Positions 7,116 to 14,991 are shown, counted from the first letter of the stretch. The stretch: 16,471 nt of DNA from JANXQE01 sp035294005 (GCA_035294005.1 DATGLT010000061.1:1-16471), one strand, 5' to 3'. Made by a program: numbers and translations. Notes: generated by a model not told the origin, from the letters alone.

Positions 7116-7469
7116 ATGAGAATCAACAAGTCGAGCAAGTCGGGCTTCACGCTGGTGGAAATCATGATCGTTGTGGCCATCATTGGTCTGTTGGCCGCGA
7201 TCGCGATCCCCAACTTTGTGCGCGCCCGCAGCACTTCGCAGAAAAACGCCTGCATCAACAACCTTCGCCAGATCGACGGTGCCAAGCAGCAATGGGCGTT
7301 GGAAAACAAGCAGATCTCCACGGCTACTCCCGGATCTGCTTCTCTGACTCCTTACCTTGGCCGCGGCTCCGCCGGCACCTGGCCGAGCTGCCCTGCCAGC
7401 GGCGTTTACAGTGTGAACGCGGTTAACGCCCGGCCGAGCTGCAACATTGCGTTGCACGTCCTGCCGTAA
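7116..7469 (+). CDS. Type IV pilin-like / pseudopilin protein 3
   Basis: 117 residues, colinear with pilin 2 without gaps. Leader MRINKSSKSG, then FTLVEIMIVVAIIGLLAAIA with mature Glu5. Cys occur in NACIN, SCPASG and RPSCNI. Differences from pilin 2 are mostly conservative (QV/QI, SYTIN/VYSVN), consistent with duplication under purifying selection. A weak AAGAG lies 5 nt before ATG 7116 and a better AGAAAGG 15 nt before it, so translation may be inefficient or leader-controlled. Its leader resembles those of genes 1 and 4, not that of its closest protein relative, gene 2. Confidence 0.93.
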   Translation: MRINKSSKSGFTLVEIMIVVAIIGLLAAIAIPNFVRARSTSQKNACINNLRQIDGAKQQWALENKQISTATPGSASLTPYLGRGSAGTWPSCPASGVYSVNAVNARPSCNIALHVLP

Positions 7470-7496
7470 CGCAGTTTAGTTCCACAGTCATTTCAT

Positions 7497-7531
7497 AAGG
7501 GCCCGGATTATACCGGGCCCTTTCTGCTTTT
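7497..7531 (+). terminator. Terminator of pilin gene 3
   Basis: AAGGGCCCGG (7497-7506) pairs perfectly with CCGGGCCCTT (7513-7522), loop ATTATA, then TCTGCTTTT. The nearly symmetric arms could work in both directions. Confidence 0.9.
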
Positions 7532-7667
7532 CCCGATGGGTGCCCACCTGGTCGGCAGCAGATCACGGAACAAAGTGCGGGACCCGGCTCAACGTCTAAA
7601 CCCTATCTTTTTCTCCAACCAGGAAGCCTGCGCTCGCTGTAGCAAACTGTGCCACAAGCATCACCGC

Positions 7668-7687
7668 GATGCCTTCTTTTTGGCATC
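7668..7687. repeat. Inverted repeat overlapping the gene 4 -24 element
   Basis: GATGCC (7668-7673) and GGCATC (7682-7687) are perfect complements with an 8-nt spacer, and the right arm is part of the -24 element. It may be chance, or an operator that blocks sigma-54 polymerase binding. The other pilin promoters lack it. Confidence 0.35.
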
Positions 7688-7696
7688 TGGAATGCT
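7681..7696 (+). promoter_or_regulatory. Sigma-54 -24/-12 promoter, pilin gene 4
   Basis: TGGCAT (7681-7686), then ATGCT (7692-7696): GG (7682-7683), 10 nt, GC (7694-7695). The predicted start, about 7707, coincides with the first base of leader helix P1. Confidence 0.65.
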
Positions 7697-7706
7697 CCTC
7701 TCGCTG

Positions 7707-7780
7707 GTGCGGAAACAGCAGGCAATACGTGGACGCTAATGTAATTATTATAAACCGCCTGCTGCGAGTCCACACCGCAT
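7707..7780 (+). promoter_or_regulatory. Pseudoknotted leader RNA, copy 4
   Basis: P1 is 7708-7712/7775-7779 (TGCGG/CCGCA, with a 7707-7780 wobble). P2 is 7716-7723/7757-7764 (CAGCAGGC/GCCTGCTG). P3 is 7729-7734/7768-7773 (GTGGAC/GTCCAC) and crosses P2. P3 pair 4 is G-C here but A-U in copies 1 and 3, a clean compensatory change in the pseudoknot helix. The linker is again AATAC and the 22-nt loop is A/T-rich ending AAACC. P1' ends 17 nt before the ATG. Confidence 0.75.
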
Positions 7781-7796
7781 AGAGACAGTACGGCAT

Positions 7797-8153
7797 ATGA
7801 AACCGAAGGCATTCAGAAAATCAGGCTTCACCCTGATTGAAATCATGATCGTGGTTGCCATCATTGGCCTCCTCGGAGCAATCGCGGTCCCCAATTTTGT
7901 CAAAGCGCGATCCACGAGCCAACTCGACGCTTGCTTGAACAACCTGCGCCAGATCGATGGAGCGGCGCAAACCTACGCCCTGGAAAACAACAAGCAGCCG
8001 ACCGACACCTACACTCTCACGCAAATCAAACCTTATCTGCATTTGGATATCAGCGGAAATCTTCCAACATGTCCTGCGGGCGGCACGTATTCGCCAGGCA
8101 CCACATTTGGTCAAGCGCCAACCTGCACCATTGCGACTCACGTTTTCCCATAA
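7797..8153 (+). CDS. Type IV pilin-like / pseudopilin protein 4
   Basis: 118 residues. Leader MKPKAFRKSG, then FTLIEIMIVVAIIGLLGAIA; mature Glu5 is present. The tail keeps ACLNNLRQIDGA, CPAGG and APTCTI, but the middle differs (NNKQPTDTYTLTQIKPYLHL), so it is a more distant paralogue than genes 2 and 3. ATG 7797 is preceded by no clear ribosome site. It has its own promoter, leader and downstream hairpin. Specialised minor pilin or alternative major subunit cannot be told apart here. Confidence 0.92.
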   Translation: MKPKAFRKSGFTLIEIMIVVAIIGLLGAIAVPNFVKARSTSQLDACLNNLRQIDGAAQTYALENNKQPTDTYTLTQIKPYLHLDISGNLPTCPAGGTYSPGTTFGQAPTCTIATHVFP

Positions 8154-8208
8154 CGGTCGGTTCCACCGACAGCATTCCGGAACACAGGTCGTTTGGTAGA
8201 TATATATA

Positions 8209-8233
8209 GCCCCGGCTGCCCGTCAGCCGGGGT
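8209..8233 (+). terminator. Hairpin after pilin gene 4
   Basis: CCCCGGCTG (8210-8218) pairs perfectly with CAGCCGGGG (8224-8232) with a 5-nt loop. No T tract follows, so termination is less certain than after genes 2 and 3; it may instead protect the 3' end of the mRNA. Confidence 0.55.
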
Positions 8234-8298
8234 AAAGACCTCACTAATCATTTCTTCCAAATCACGCCGGCAACCGTAAGTTAGCAGTACAAGGCTAG

Positions 8299-9906
8299 TT
8301 GCTGGTGAAAGGGGACTCCTGCCAAACTGCGGTCGAGAGCAGGCTGCCATTGTTTTCGCAGTTTACCACGGGCGTGGTGATACTCATGGGAGCATTGGCG
8401 CTTGCCGGGTGGGCCTTTGACATCCGGGCTTTGATTCAGCTGCTGCCGACGCTGGTCGTCATGAACCCCGTGACGGCGCTCGGGCTTGTGCTGATGGGCA
8501 GTTGCTTTTATTTCGTAAGCAGACGCCGAGGAGCTCAGAAGAGAGGATTGGCAAGCACAGTCCTGGCGGGCGCGGTCGTATCCCTGGGACTTCTTCGGCT
8601 GCTTGACTCAACTCTCGGCATCGGGTTTCACATTGACCAGGTGCTGTTCTCCTCGAAGATTTCGGGCCAAAGCGGGTATCCGCCGAGCGAAATGGCGCTC
8701 AACACTGCTTTGGATTTTCTGCTCTGCGGCTCGGCCTTGTTGTTGTTCGAGTTCCAAACCCGGGGTGGGTTATGCCTGGACCAGGGCCTGGTGCTGGTTG
8801 CGGGGTGGGTGGCCCTCCTGGCCATCATAGGTTACACGTATCGCGTGCTGCTGTTCTACCGGTTGGGTGCCGGCTTGCCGATGTCCCTCGATACGGCTGT
8901 GGCGTTTGCGGTATTCAGCGCGGGTTTCCTGGCTGCGCGGCCCAACAGAGGTCTGATGGAAGTCGTGACCAGTTGCACCAGCGGAGGAGCGATGGCCCGT
9001 CGGCTCCTCCCCATGGCCGTGCTCATCCCATGGGGGCTTGGGGCAATGTTGCTGGTCATCGAGCAGGCCGGGTTTATGGCGAACGAATTCGCGGTCGCCC
9101 TTTTTGCGGTATCCACGATCATTCTGTTTACGATTCTGTTGTGGTGGAACGCAAAGCTTCTGTACCAGGTGGACCTGGAGCGAACAGGAGCCGAAGCAAA
9201 GCTACGCCAAACCAGTGCCAACCTCGCCCGCTCCAACACCGATCTGCAACAATTCGCCTACCTGGCATCGCACGACCTCTTTGAGCCCTTGCGGATGGTC
9301 ACCAGCTATCTGCAGTTGCTCCAGAAAAAATTCGGGCCGAAACTCGATCAGCAAGGTAACGAATTTGTGACTTTGGCGATCGACGGAGCCCTGCGGATGG
9401 AAGCGCTGATCCGGGATCTCCTCGAGTACTCCCGCGTCGAAATGCGAGGGCGGCCGTTTGAGCCGATCGATTGCGAGCATGCGCTGCAGCAAGCCTTGTC
9501 GAATCTGAAGGTGGCGATTGAGGAAACCGGCGCATCGGTCACACACGAAAAGCTGCCCACGGTAATGGGCGATGAAGTCCAGCTTACCCAGATTTTCCAG
9601 AACCTGGTTGGCAACGCTATCAAGTTCCATGGACCCAAACCTCCGCAGGTTCAAATTCGTTCCGAGCGCAAACCCAACGAATGGCTGATTGTCGTTCGTG
9701 ATAACGGAATTGGGATCGAATCCAAATTCTTTGAAAGAATCTTTGTCGTTTTTCAACGGCTTCACACTCGGCAGGAATACAACGGCACGGGCCTTGGGCT
9801 GGCGATATGCAAAAAGATCATCGAAAGGCACCACGGAAGAATCTGGGTCGAGTCGGCGCCGGGTGAAGGCGCAACTTTCTTTTTCACGCTTCCCGCGATG
9901 AACTGA
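8299..9906 (+). CDS. Membrane-bound sensor histidine kinase
   Basis: 535 residues. About eight hydrophobic segments fill residues 15-290 with no large external domain, so a membrane or intramembrane cue is likely. Within them a motif recurs three times (MNPVTAL, MALNTAL, MSLDTAV, each followed by a helix), suggesting internal repeats. The HisKA box FAYLASHDLFEPLR has phospho-acceptor His325 and is of the phytochrome-like kinase type; the ATPase domain has QNLVGNAIKFH (Asn439), DNGIGIE (468-474) and GTGLGLAI (496-503). The start is uncertain: TTG 8299 has AAGG 4 nt upstream, GTG 8305 is an alternative, and the first in-frame ATG (8386) would cut into TM1. The stop is 5 nt before the next gene, which is its likely phosphorylation partner. 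Confidence 0.9.
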   Translation: MLVKGDSCQTAVESRLPLFSQFTTGVVILMGALALAGWAFDIRALIQLLPTLVVMNPVTALGLVLMGSCFYFVSRRRGAQKRGLASTVLAGAVVSLGLLRLLDSTLGIGFHIDQVLFSSKISGQSGYPPSEMALNTALDFLLCGSALLLFEFQTRGGLCLDQGLVLVAGWVALLAIIGYTYRVLLFYRLGAGLPMSLDTAVAFAVFSAGFLAARPNRGLMEVVTSCTSGGAMARRLLPMAVLIPWGLGAMLLVIEQAGFMANEFAVALFAVSTIILFTILLWWNAKLLYQVDLERTGAEAKLRQTSANLARSNTDLQQFAYLASHDLFEPLRMVTSYLQLLQKKFGPKLDQQGNEFVTLAIDGALRMEALIRDLLEYSRVEMRGRPFEPIDCEHALQQALSNLKVAIEETGASVTHEKLPTVMGDEVQLTQIFQNLVGNAIKFHGPKPPQVQIRSERKPNEWLIVVRDNGIGIESKFFERIFVVFQRLHTRQEYNGTGLGLAICKKIIERHHGRIWVESAPGEGATFFFTLPAMN

Positions 9907-9911
9907 GGCTC

Positions 9912-11243
9912 ATGGGTCCCGGAAAAGACATCCTGGACGGCGTGTCGGAAGCTGAAGTTACTTCCGGCGCGGCAAGTGGGAGCGCGGTCGAAGGGGATCG
10001 GGTCAAAGTGCTGTTGATTGAGGATAACCCCGGAGACGCCCGGCTGATCGAAATCATGCTCGAAGAAGAAGCCGGGACACTCTTCGAAATTGAACAGGTG
10101 GACCGGCTGGCCCGCGGACTCGAACGCCTGCGGGAGGGCGGGTATGGGATGGTGCTGGCCGACTTGTCACTGCCCGACAGCCAGGGATTGGAGAGCTTCC
10201 AGCAGCTGCACGCATTGGCCCCCGAGTTGCCGATTATCGTGTTGAGCGGTCTGCGGGACACAACGATTGCCCTCCAGGCGGTTCATGAGGGCGCGCAGGA
10301 TTTTTTGATTAAGGGGCACGTCGACGGCGCAATGTTGGTGCGGGCCATGCGTTACGCCATTGAGCGCAAGCGTCTGACTGAGCAATTGAACAAATACGCG
10401 GAGGAACTTCGCTCAAAAAACGCGCAGCTCGAAGCCGACTTCAACATGGCGAGGGAAATCCAGCAGGTTTTTCTCCCGCAGCAATATCCCGGGATTCCCA
10501 GTTGGCTGGAGCCGGCTCAAAGCGCGCTGAAGTTCGCCCATCATTACTTGCCGTCGGCGGCAGTGGGTGGCGATTTTTTTGATGTGTTTCAGGTAACCGA
10601 CAGCAGCGCGGGAATCATCATCTGCGATGTCATGGGCCACGGCATGCGCGCCGCACTCATAACCGCCGTTATGCGCGGGCTGGTTGAAGAACTGGTGCCA
10701 GTGGCGGACGACCCGGGCCGGTTTCTAGCCGAGGTTAACCGCAGCCTCAGGGCGATTCTCAAACGCACTCGTGAGCCGTTTCTGGCTACGGCTTTTTACC
10801 TTGTCGCCGACGCGCAGTCCGGGGAGTTGCGTTATTCCAGCGCCGGCCACCCCAGCCCGTTCCGGGTGCAGAAACGCAACCGGCGGGTTGAGCTTCTCAA
10901 CTCAGCCGACCCGCAACACGGGCCGGCCCTGGGCTTGTTCGAAAAACCGGTCTATCCCACTTGTCGCGCCCAGGCGGCTCCCGGCGATTTGATTGTGCTT
11001 TTTACCGATGGCATTTACGAGACGCTCAACAGCGAGGGTGAGGAGTTCGGACGCAAGCGGCTGGCGCAGGCAGTGGAGCGATATTGCGGGTTGAGCAAAG
11101 AACGGCTGCTGGACAAACTGGTGCAGGAGGTTCGGCAGTTTGCCGGCACGACGGAATTTGAAGACGACGTTTGCCTGGTGGCCATGGAAGTCGAGCGTTT
11201 AGCCACGATCGCCGAGAAACCGGACAGCTCCAGTAGCCAGTGA
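9912..11243 (+). CDS. REC-PP2C response regulator (RsbU/SpoIIE-type phosphatase)
   Basis: 443 residues. A ~30-residue tail precedes a receiver domain (31-150) with Glu37/Asp38, phospho-acceptor Asp84 (ADLSLPD), Ser112 and Lys134. A coiled-coil linker (about 155-185) leads to a PP2C/SpoIIE phosphatase domain with metal-binding GGDFFD (Asp221, Asp224), CDVMGHG (Asp239), FTDGIYE (Asp366) and FEDD (Asp418/419). Such proteins usually dephosphorylate an anti-anti-sigma factor (STAS protein) in partner switching, activated here presumably by phosphorylation from the adjacent kinase. No STAS protein or anti-sigma kinase is in the window, so the target is elsewhere. GAGG of the ribosome site overlaps the kinase stop codon, indicating coupled translation. 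Confidence 0.92.
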   Translation: MGPGKDILDGVSEAEVTSGAASGSAVEGDRVKVLLIEDNPGDARLIEIMLEEEAGTLFEIEQVDRLARGLERLREGGYGMVLADLSLPDSQGLESFQQLHALAPELPIIVLSGLRDTTIALQAVHEGAQDFLIKGHVDGAMLVRAMRYAIERKRLTEQLNKYAEELRSKNAQLEADFNMAREIQQVFLPQQYPGIPSWLEPAQSALKFAHHYLPSAAVGGDFFDVFQVTDSSAGIIICDVMGHGMRAALITAVMRGLVEELVPVADDPGRFLAEVNRSLRAILKRTREPFLATAFYLVADAQSGELRYSSAGHPSPFRVQKRNRRVELLNSADPQHGPALGLFEKPVYPTCRAQAAPGDLIVLFTDGIYETLNSEGEEFGRKRLAQAVERYCGLSKERLLDKLVQEVRQFAGTTEFEDDVCLVAMEVERLATIAEKPDSSSSQ

Positions 11244-11302
11244 TCTGGGTTTGACATTTTTTTCCCCAGCCTCAACACTGGGCCCGCCCTTTAGAGCAAA
11301 TC

Positions 11303-13471
11303 ATGAGATCTTACTTGTTTAGCGCGGTGGCAACGGTTTCGCTACTGACTCTCCCTCATAATACGAGCTTTGCTCAAAGCAACCCTCCCAGCTTTGTTTA
11401 CGAGAGCCCGTTTGAATTTTTCGGAACGGGAGATTTCGACGGTGACGGCCGGGCAGACGTTGTCATTACGGACAAGGAAAGCGGCAAATACCGGGTTGGC
11501 TACCAGACTGCCGAGGGAACGCTCAATTGGGTGGAGAATCGTCCTGGCGGGATTAAGGGAGTCAGCGGCTTCACAATTGGAACCCTTTTGGCCAAGGGCC
11601 ATGACGCCCTGGCATTCACCTCTCCAAATGGCAGCGACATCACACTGGTCGAGGCGGCGAGCATCGCGGCCACAGGCAAGCCGATTATTGTTCCCTTCAG
11701 CGCGGCCTTGGGGCCCAGCTCGCTTGTCGCTGTGGATGCGGGTTCCGTTGCCCGAACCGGCTTGTTAGACCTTTACGTGTCCAGCATTTATAATTCACCC
11801 GACCCGAACCTCGCGACACTCCTGCGGAATGACGGCGCGGAGTTTCCAAAACTCGCGGAGGTTACCTTGGCCGGGCCGGCAACGCAGGCCAACAGGCTTG
11901 CTCTCAAGGCGGGGGACCCTGAAGCCGCTTGTTTCATCGTCAAAGCTGAAAAAGGGGACAATTTCAGGGCGGAGGCCGTGGCCAGTGGAAAGCCGGTATT
12001 GCTAGCCGAACTCTCCGGGCTGACTTCGGGGTCTGCCTACGCCTCGGGCAACTTTCGAGGAAATCCGCTGCGCGACTTCATTTTTTATACTCCCGGGCAA
12101 AACAGCCTGCTCATGCGGCCCGTTGAAGAAGCAGGCGGCAAGCTCGCCATTGGCCAGGGAAAGGATTTCGATCTGGGCCAGCCCGTCCGAAAGGTCATAA
12201 CGCTTGGAGGCCGATCGGGGCAAACACTGTTTGTGATCTTCGGTTCAGGCGAATCCGCGAGCGTCTTCAATTTCGACGGTTCGAGAGCTCCGAGCTCGGT
12301 GGTTACGATCAAAGCGACCAACGAACTGTTTACCTGCGCCGCGAGCCTGCCGGATGGATTTGTGGTGTTCACCCAGCCTGCAAACGGGAAATTCTCGAAC
12401 AAGTACCGTACTTACCATACCAGCGGCGAGACTTACGTGGCGACCGCATTTGGAGGCCTGCCCTCGCTGGCCGACAACGATAACATCACGATTCCCGACA
12501 TTGCTGAGCGGATCGCTGCAACTGCGCCGGTTGTCCAGGAAGCGGAGATGAAACCCTACACAAACACGATTCCCGGCACGCGCGTGACCTATGCGATGCT
12601 GCCTATTCCTGGAGGCGAATTTGTGATGGGCAGCCCGGAGGGAGAGGCAGGCCGCAAACCTGACGAGGGCCCGCAACACAAAGTCAAAATCTCCCCCTTC
12701 TGGATGGAGCGTTGTGAAGTGACCTGGAACGAGTACGAGCTTTTCATGTATCCGGACGAGGAACGCCGCACGAGGGAAACGATGGCGAGCGATAAGGCAG
12801 GGGACAAGTTAGCCGACGCGGTGACACATCCTTCCAAGCCATACGTCGAGATGAGTTTCGGCATGGGCAAGGACGGGTTCCCGGCCATCAGCATGACTCA
12901 GCATGCGGCCAACAAGTATTGCCAGTGGCTCAGCGCCAAAACGGGCCACTTCTACCGTTTGCCGACAGAAGCCGAATGGGAATATGCTTGTCGCGCCGGA
13001 ACCACCACGGCCTATTTCTTCGGAAACGACGCCTCGAAGCTCGGCGACTACGCCTGGTACGAGCAGAACAGTGATTTCAAGTATCAGAAGGTCGGACGCA
13101 AAAAGCCCAACCCATGGGGTTTGCATGACATGTACGGCAACGTGGTTGAGTGGGTGCTGGACCAGTATGACCCGGATTACTATCAACGCTGCGCGAGCAC
13201 CAGCCCGATTATCGACCCTTGGAACAAAGCCACCAAACCTTACCCGCACTCGGTTCGGGGCGGGTCCTGGGATGACGAGGCGAACATGTGTCGCAGCGCG
13301 GCGCGGCGCGGCTCTGATCGTTCATGGAAAATGCAGGATCCTCAGCTGCCCAAGAGCATCTGGTATTTTTCGGATGCCCAATGGGTCGGCTTCCGCATCG
13401 TGCGTCCTTTGAAAGTCCCCACCGCCGAGCAAATGCAGAAGTACTGGACCAGCGGGGTCGAAAGGGACTGA
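11303..13471 (+). CDS. Secreted FG-GAP/VCBS-like protein with C-terminal SUMF1 (FGE-like) domain
   Basis: 722 residues. A signal peptide (about 1-25, ending SFAQS) is followed by a likely beta-propeller of FG-GAP type; GDFDGDGRADVVI (about 42-55) is a textbook calcium-binding repeat. Residues ~430-705 form a SUMF1/formylglycine-generating-enzyme-sulfatase domain: GGEFVMGSP (437-445), RLPTEAEWEYACRAG, GNVVEWV, RGGSWDDE and a final GFRIVRP. True FGEs bind copper with two Cys in the C-terminal part; only one is present here (Cys663 in NMCRSAARRG), so oxidase activity is doubtful and a binding or structural role is more likely. It stands alone, 59 nt after the phosphatase gene with no clear terminator between. 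Confidence 0.85.
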   Translation: MRSYLFSAVATVSLLTLPHNTSFAQSNPPSFVYESPFEFFGTGDFDGDGRADVVITDKESGKYRVGYQTAEGTLNWVENRPGGIKGVSGFTIGTLLAKGHDALAFTSPNGSDITLVEAASIAATGKPIIVPFSAALGPSSLVAVDAGSVARTGLLDLYVSSIYNSPDPNLATLLRNDGAEFPKLAEVTLAGPATQANRLALKAGDPEAACFIVKAEKGDNFRAEAVASGKPVLLAELSGLTSGSAYASGNFRGNPLRDFIFYTPGQNSLLMRPVEEAGGKLAIGQGKDFDLGQPVRKVITLGGRSGQTLFVIFGSGESASVFNFDGSRAPSSVVTIKATNELFTCAASLPDGFVVFTQPANGKFSNKYRTYHTSGETYVATAFGGLPSLADNDNITIPDIAERIAATAPVVQEAEMKPYTNTIPGTRVTYAMLPIPGGEFVMGSPEGEAGRKPDEGPQHKVKISPFWMERCEVTWNEYELFMYPDEERRTRETMASDKAGDKLADAVTHPSKPYVEMSFGMGKDGFPAISMTQHAANKYCQWLSAKTGHFYRLPTEAEWEYACRAGTTTAYFFGNDASKLGDYAWYEQNSDFKYQKVGRKKPNPWGLHDMYGNVVEWVLDQYDPDYYQRCASTSPIIDPWNKATKPYPHSVRGGSWDDEANMCRSAARRGSDRSWKMQDPQLPKSIWYFSDAQWVGFRIVRPLKVPTAEQMQKYWTSGVERD

Positions 13472-13495
13472 ATTTCACGATTGGCAGATTCGTCC

Positions 13496-13505
13496 GTTAC
13501 GTAAC
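13496..13505. promoter_or_regulatory. 10-bp palindrome upstream of the oxidoreductase
   Basis: GTTACGTAAC is a perfect palindrome in the 170-nt gap before the oxidoreductase gene, a plausible operator for a dimeric regulator. Only one copy is seen, so the support is weak. Confidence 0.25.
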
Positions 13506-13550
13506 CTGTCAGACCGCCGTAGTCACAAGATCGCGATGAAGAGCAGGCGT

Positions 13551-13586
13551 GGTCAGTAGATTGAGCGAGCAATCGCTCGGTAGACC
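13551..13586 (+). other. Hairpin in the oxidoreductase 5' region
   Basis: TGAGCGA/TCGCTCG (13562-13568/13573-13579) with a GCAA tetraloop is extended, after an internal loop, by GGTC/GACC (13551-13554/13583-13586). There is no T tract. It is either the 3' end structure of the preceding gene or part of this leader. Confidence 0.35.
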
Positions 13587-13641
13587 TCGTCAGGCTGGCC
13601 GCGATCGGCGCCGTATCAACAATAAAACCTAAACCTGTTTT

Positions 13642-14970
13642 ATGCTTAAAAATCCAACCAATGCACCCCTGCCGGTTTCCCGGCGGCAATTCATCAAGAC
13701 ATCCTCCATGGTGGCTGCTTCAGCCGCCGCGGTGGCCAGCTTTCCCGCGGTCGTTCGGGCGGCGGGCAAACAACCGATTAACGCCGTCATCATCGGCGTT
13801 GGCGGCCGAGGGGGCGGAGCCGGGGAGAACTTCAACGAAGCTGTCAAAAACCTTGGCGTGGAAGGAAAGATTGTTGGCGTAGCCGATCTTTTCCCGGAGC
13901 AAGCCCAGCGGGCCAAAGACCATTTCGGTGTGGCGGAAGACAAATGCCTGAGTGGCTTTGACGCGTATCGGAAAGCGCTCGAGATTCCGGGTGTGAACTA
14001 CTGCATCCTGGCGACCCCGCCAGGATTTCGCGCCAGCCATTTCCGGGCATGTATCGAGGCGGGCAAAAACGTTTTCATGGAAAAGCCCGTGGCCGTAGAC
14101 GGCACGGGTTGCCGGTTGATGTATGAAACGGCCGAAATGGCCAAGCAGAAGAACTTGAAAGTGGCCGCCGGAACCCAACGCCGCCACCAGGCGAGCTATA
14201 TCGAAACAATCAAACGCATTCACGGCGGAGAAATCGGTGACGTGGTTGCGATGCGCGCTTACTGGGTCAATGGCGGCCCGATCTGGCACCGGGGCGACAA
14301 AGGCGATACGGACCTCGAACGGCAGATCCGCAACTGGTATCATTACATCTGGCTGAGCGGCGATCATATTTGCGAGCAGCACGTTCACAACCTCGACGTG
14401 GCGAATTGGATTATGAAGGACCATCCGATCCGCTGCTGGGGCCAGGGATCACGCCAGCAACTTGGCGATAAGTCCGGCGAGATCTGGGACAATTTCGACG
14501 TCGAATACGAGTACAAGAACGGTGTGCGGCTCTTCAGTTATTGCGGCCAAATCAAGCGGGATTGGTCCTCCGTCAGCGAAGGGGTTCACGGGTCCAAAGG
14601 GACGTCCGACCCGCATAGCGTGATCCGGCCGAACGACGGCCAGATGTGGCGTTTCCGGGACAAAGCAATTGACCCGTACGTGCAGGAACACATGGACCTC
14701 ATCAACGCCATTCACAACGACAGCGAACTCAACGAGGCCAAGCAGGTGACCGACAGCACGCTGACGGCAATCATGGGCCGCGAAGCTGCTTATAGCGGCG
14801 CGGGCGTAGAGTGGGATGATATCCTCAACAGCAAATTTGCCTACGGGCCGGAGCAGTTGTACCAGGATTGTTCGAAGATGAAATTCGAGAACTTCCGCAC
14901 ACTGCAGCCGCCGATGCCGAGCATGCACAACATCTTGAAGGATCCCGCAGTGGTTCCGCTAAAGGCGTAG
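13642..14970 (+). CDS. Tat-exported Gfo/Idh/MocA-family oxidoreductase
   Basis: 442 residues. The N terminus carries a twin-arginine signal (SRRQFIK, then a Ala-rich stretch to about residue 35), so the folded, cofactor-loaded protein is probably exported to the periplasm. The Rossmann motif GVGGRGGGAG (about 52-61) binds NAD(P), EKPV holds the family Lys148, and QHVHNLDVANW (246-256) supplies likely catalytic His residues; the C-terminal half matches the long 'bacterial type' extension. Members oxidise or epimerise sugars and inositols; some Tat-exported ones act as glycosidases through NAD-dependent chemistry. PVC genomes carry many paralogues. Substrate unknown; no sugar-catabolism genes lie next to it. 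No clear ribosome site precedes ATG 13642. Confidence 0.9.
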   Translation: MLKNPTNAPLPVSRRQFIKTSSMVAASAAAVASFPAVVRAAGKQPINAVIIGVGGRGGGAGENFNEAVKNLGVEGKIVGVADLFPEQAQRAKDHFGVAEDKCLSGFDAYRKALEIPGVNYCILATPPGFRASHFRACIEAGKNVFMEKPVAVDGTGCRLMYETAEMAKQKNLKVAAGTQRRHQASYIETIKRIHGGEIGDVVAMRAYWVNGGPIWHRGDKGDTDLERQIRNWYHYIWLSGDHICEQHVHNLDVANWIMKDHPIRCWGQGSRQQLGDKSGEIWDNFDVEYEYKNGVRLFSYCGQIKRDWSSVSEGVHGSKGTSDPHSVIRPNDGQMWRFRDKAIDPYVQEHMDLINAIHNDSELNEAKQVTDSTLTAIMGREAAYSGAGVEWDDILNSKFAYGPEQLYQDCSKMKFENFRTLQPPMPSMHNILKDPAVVPLKA

Positions 14971-14991
14971 TCTGCATTGGCGATCACCATC

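Noticed and set aside
434..8153. Pilin copies as a mobile element or integron array
   Set aside because: No transposase, integrase, terminal repeats or target duplications were found; tandem duplication explains the layout.
11245..11269. CTGGG...CCCAG with a T run as a terminator after the phosphatase gene
   Set aside because: The T run lies inside the loop, the stem has only 5 bp and no T tract follows the stem.
13720..14424. 234-residue minus-strand frame inside the oxidoreductase
   Set aside because: Antisense of a well-supported gene with intact motifs; no ribosome site or recognisable domain.
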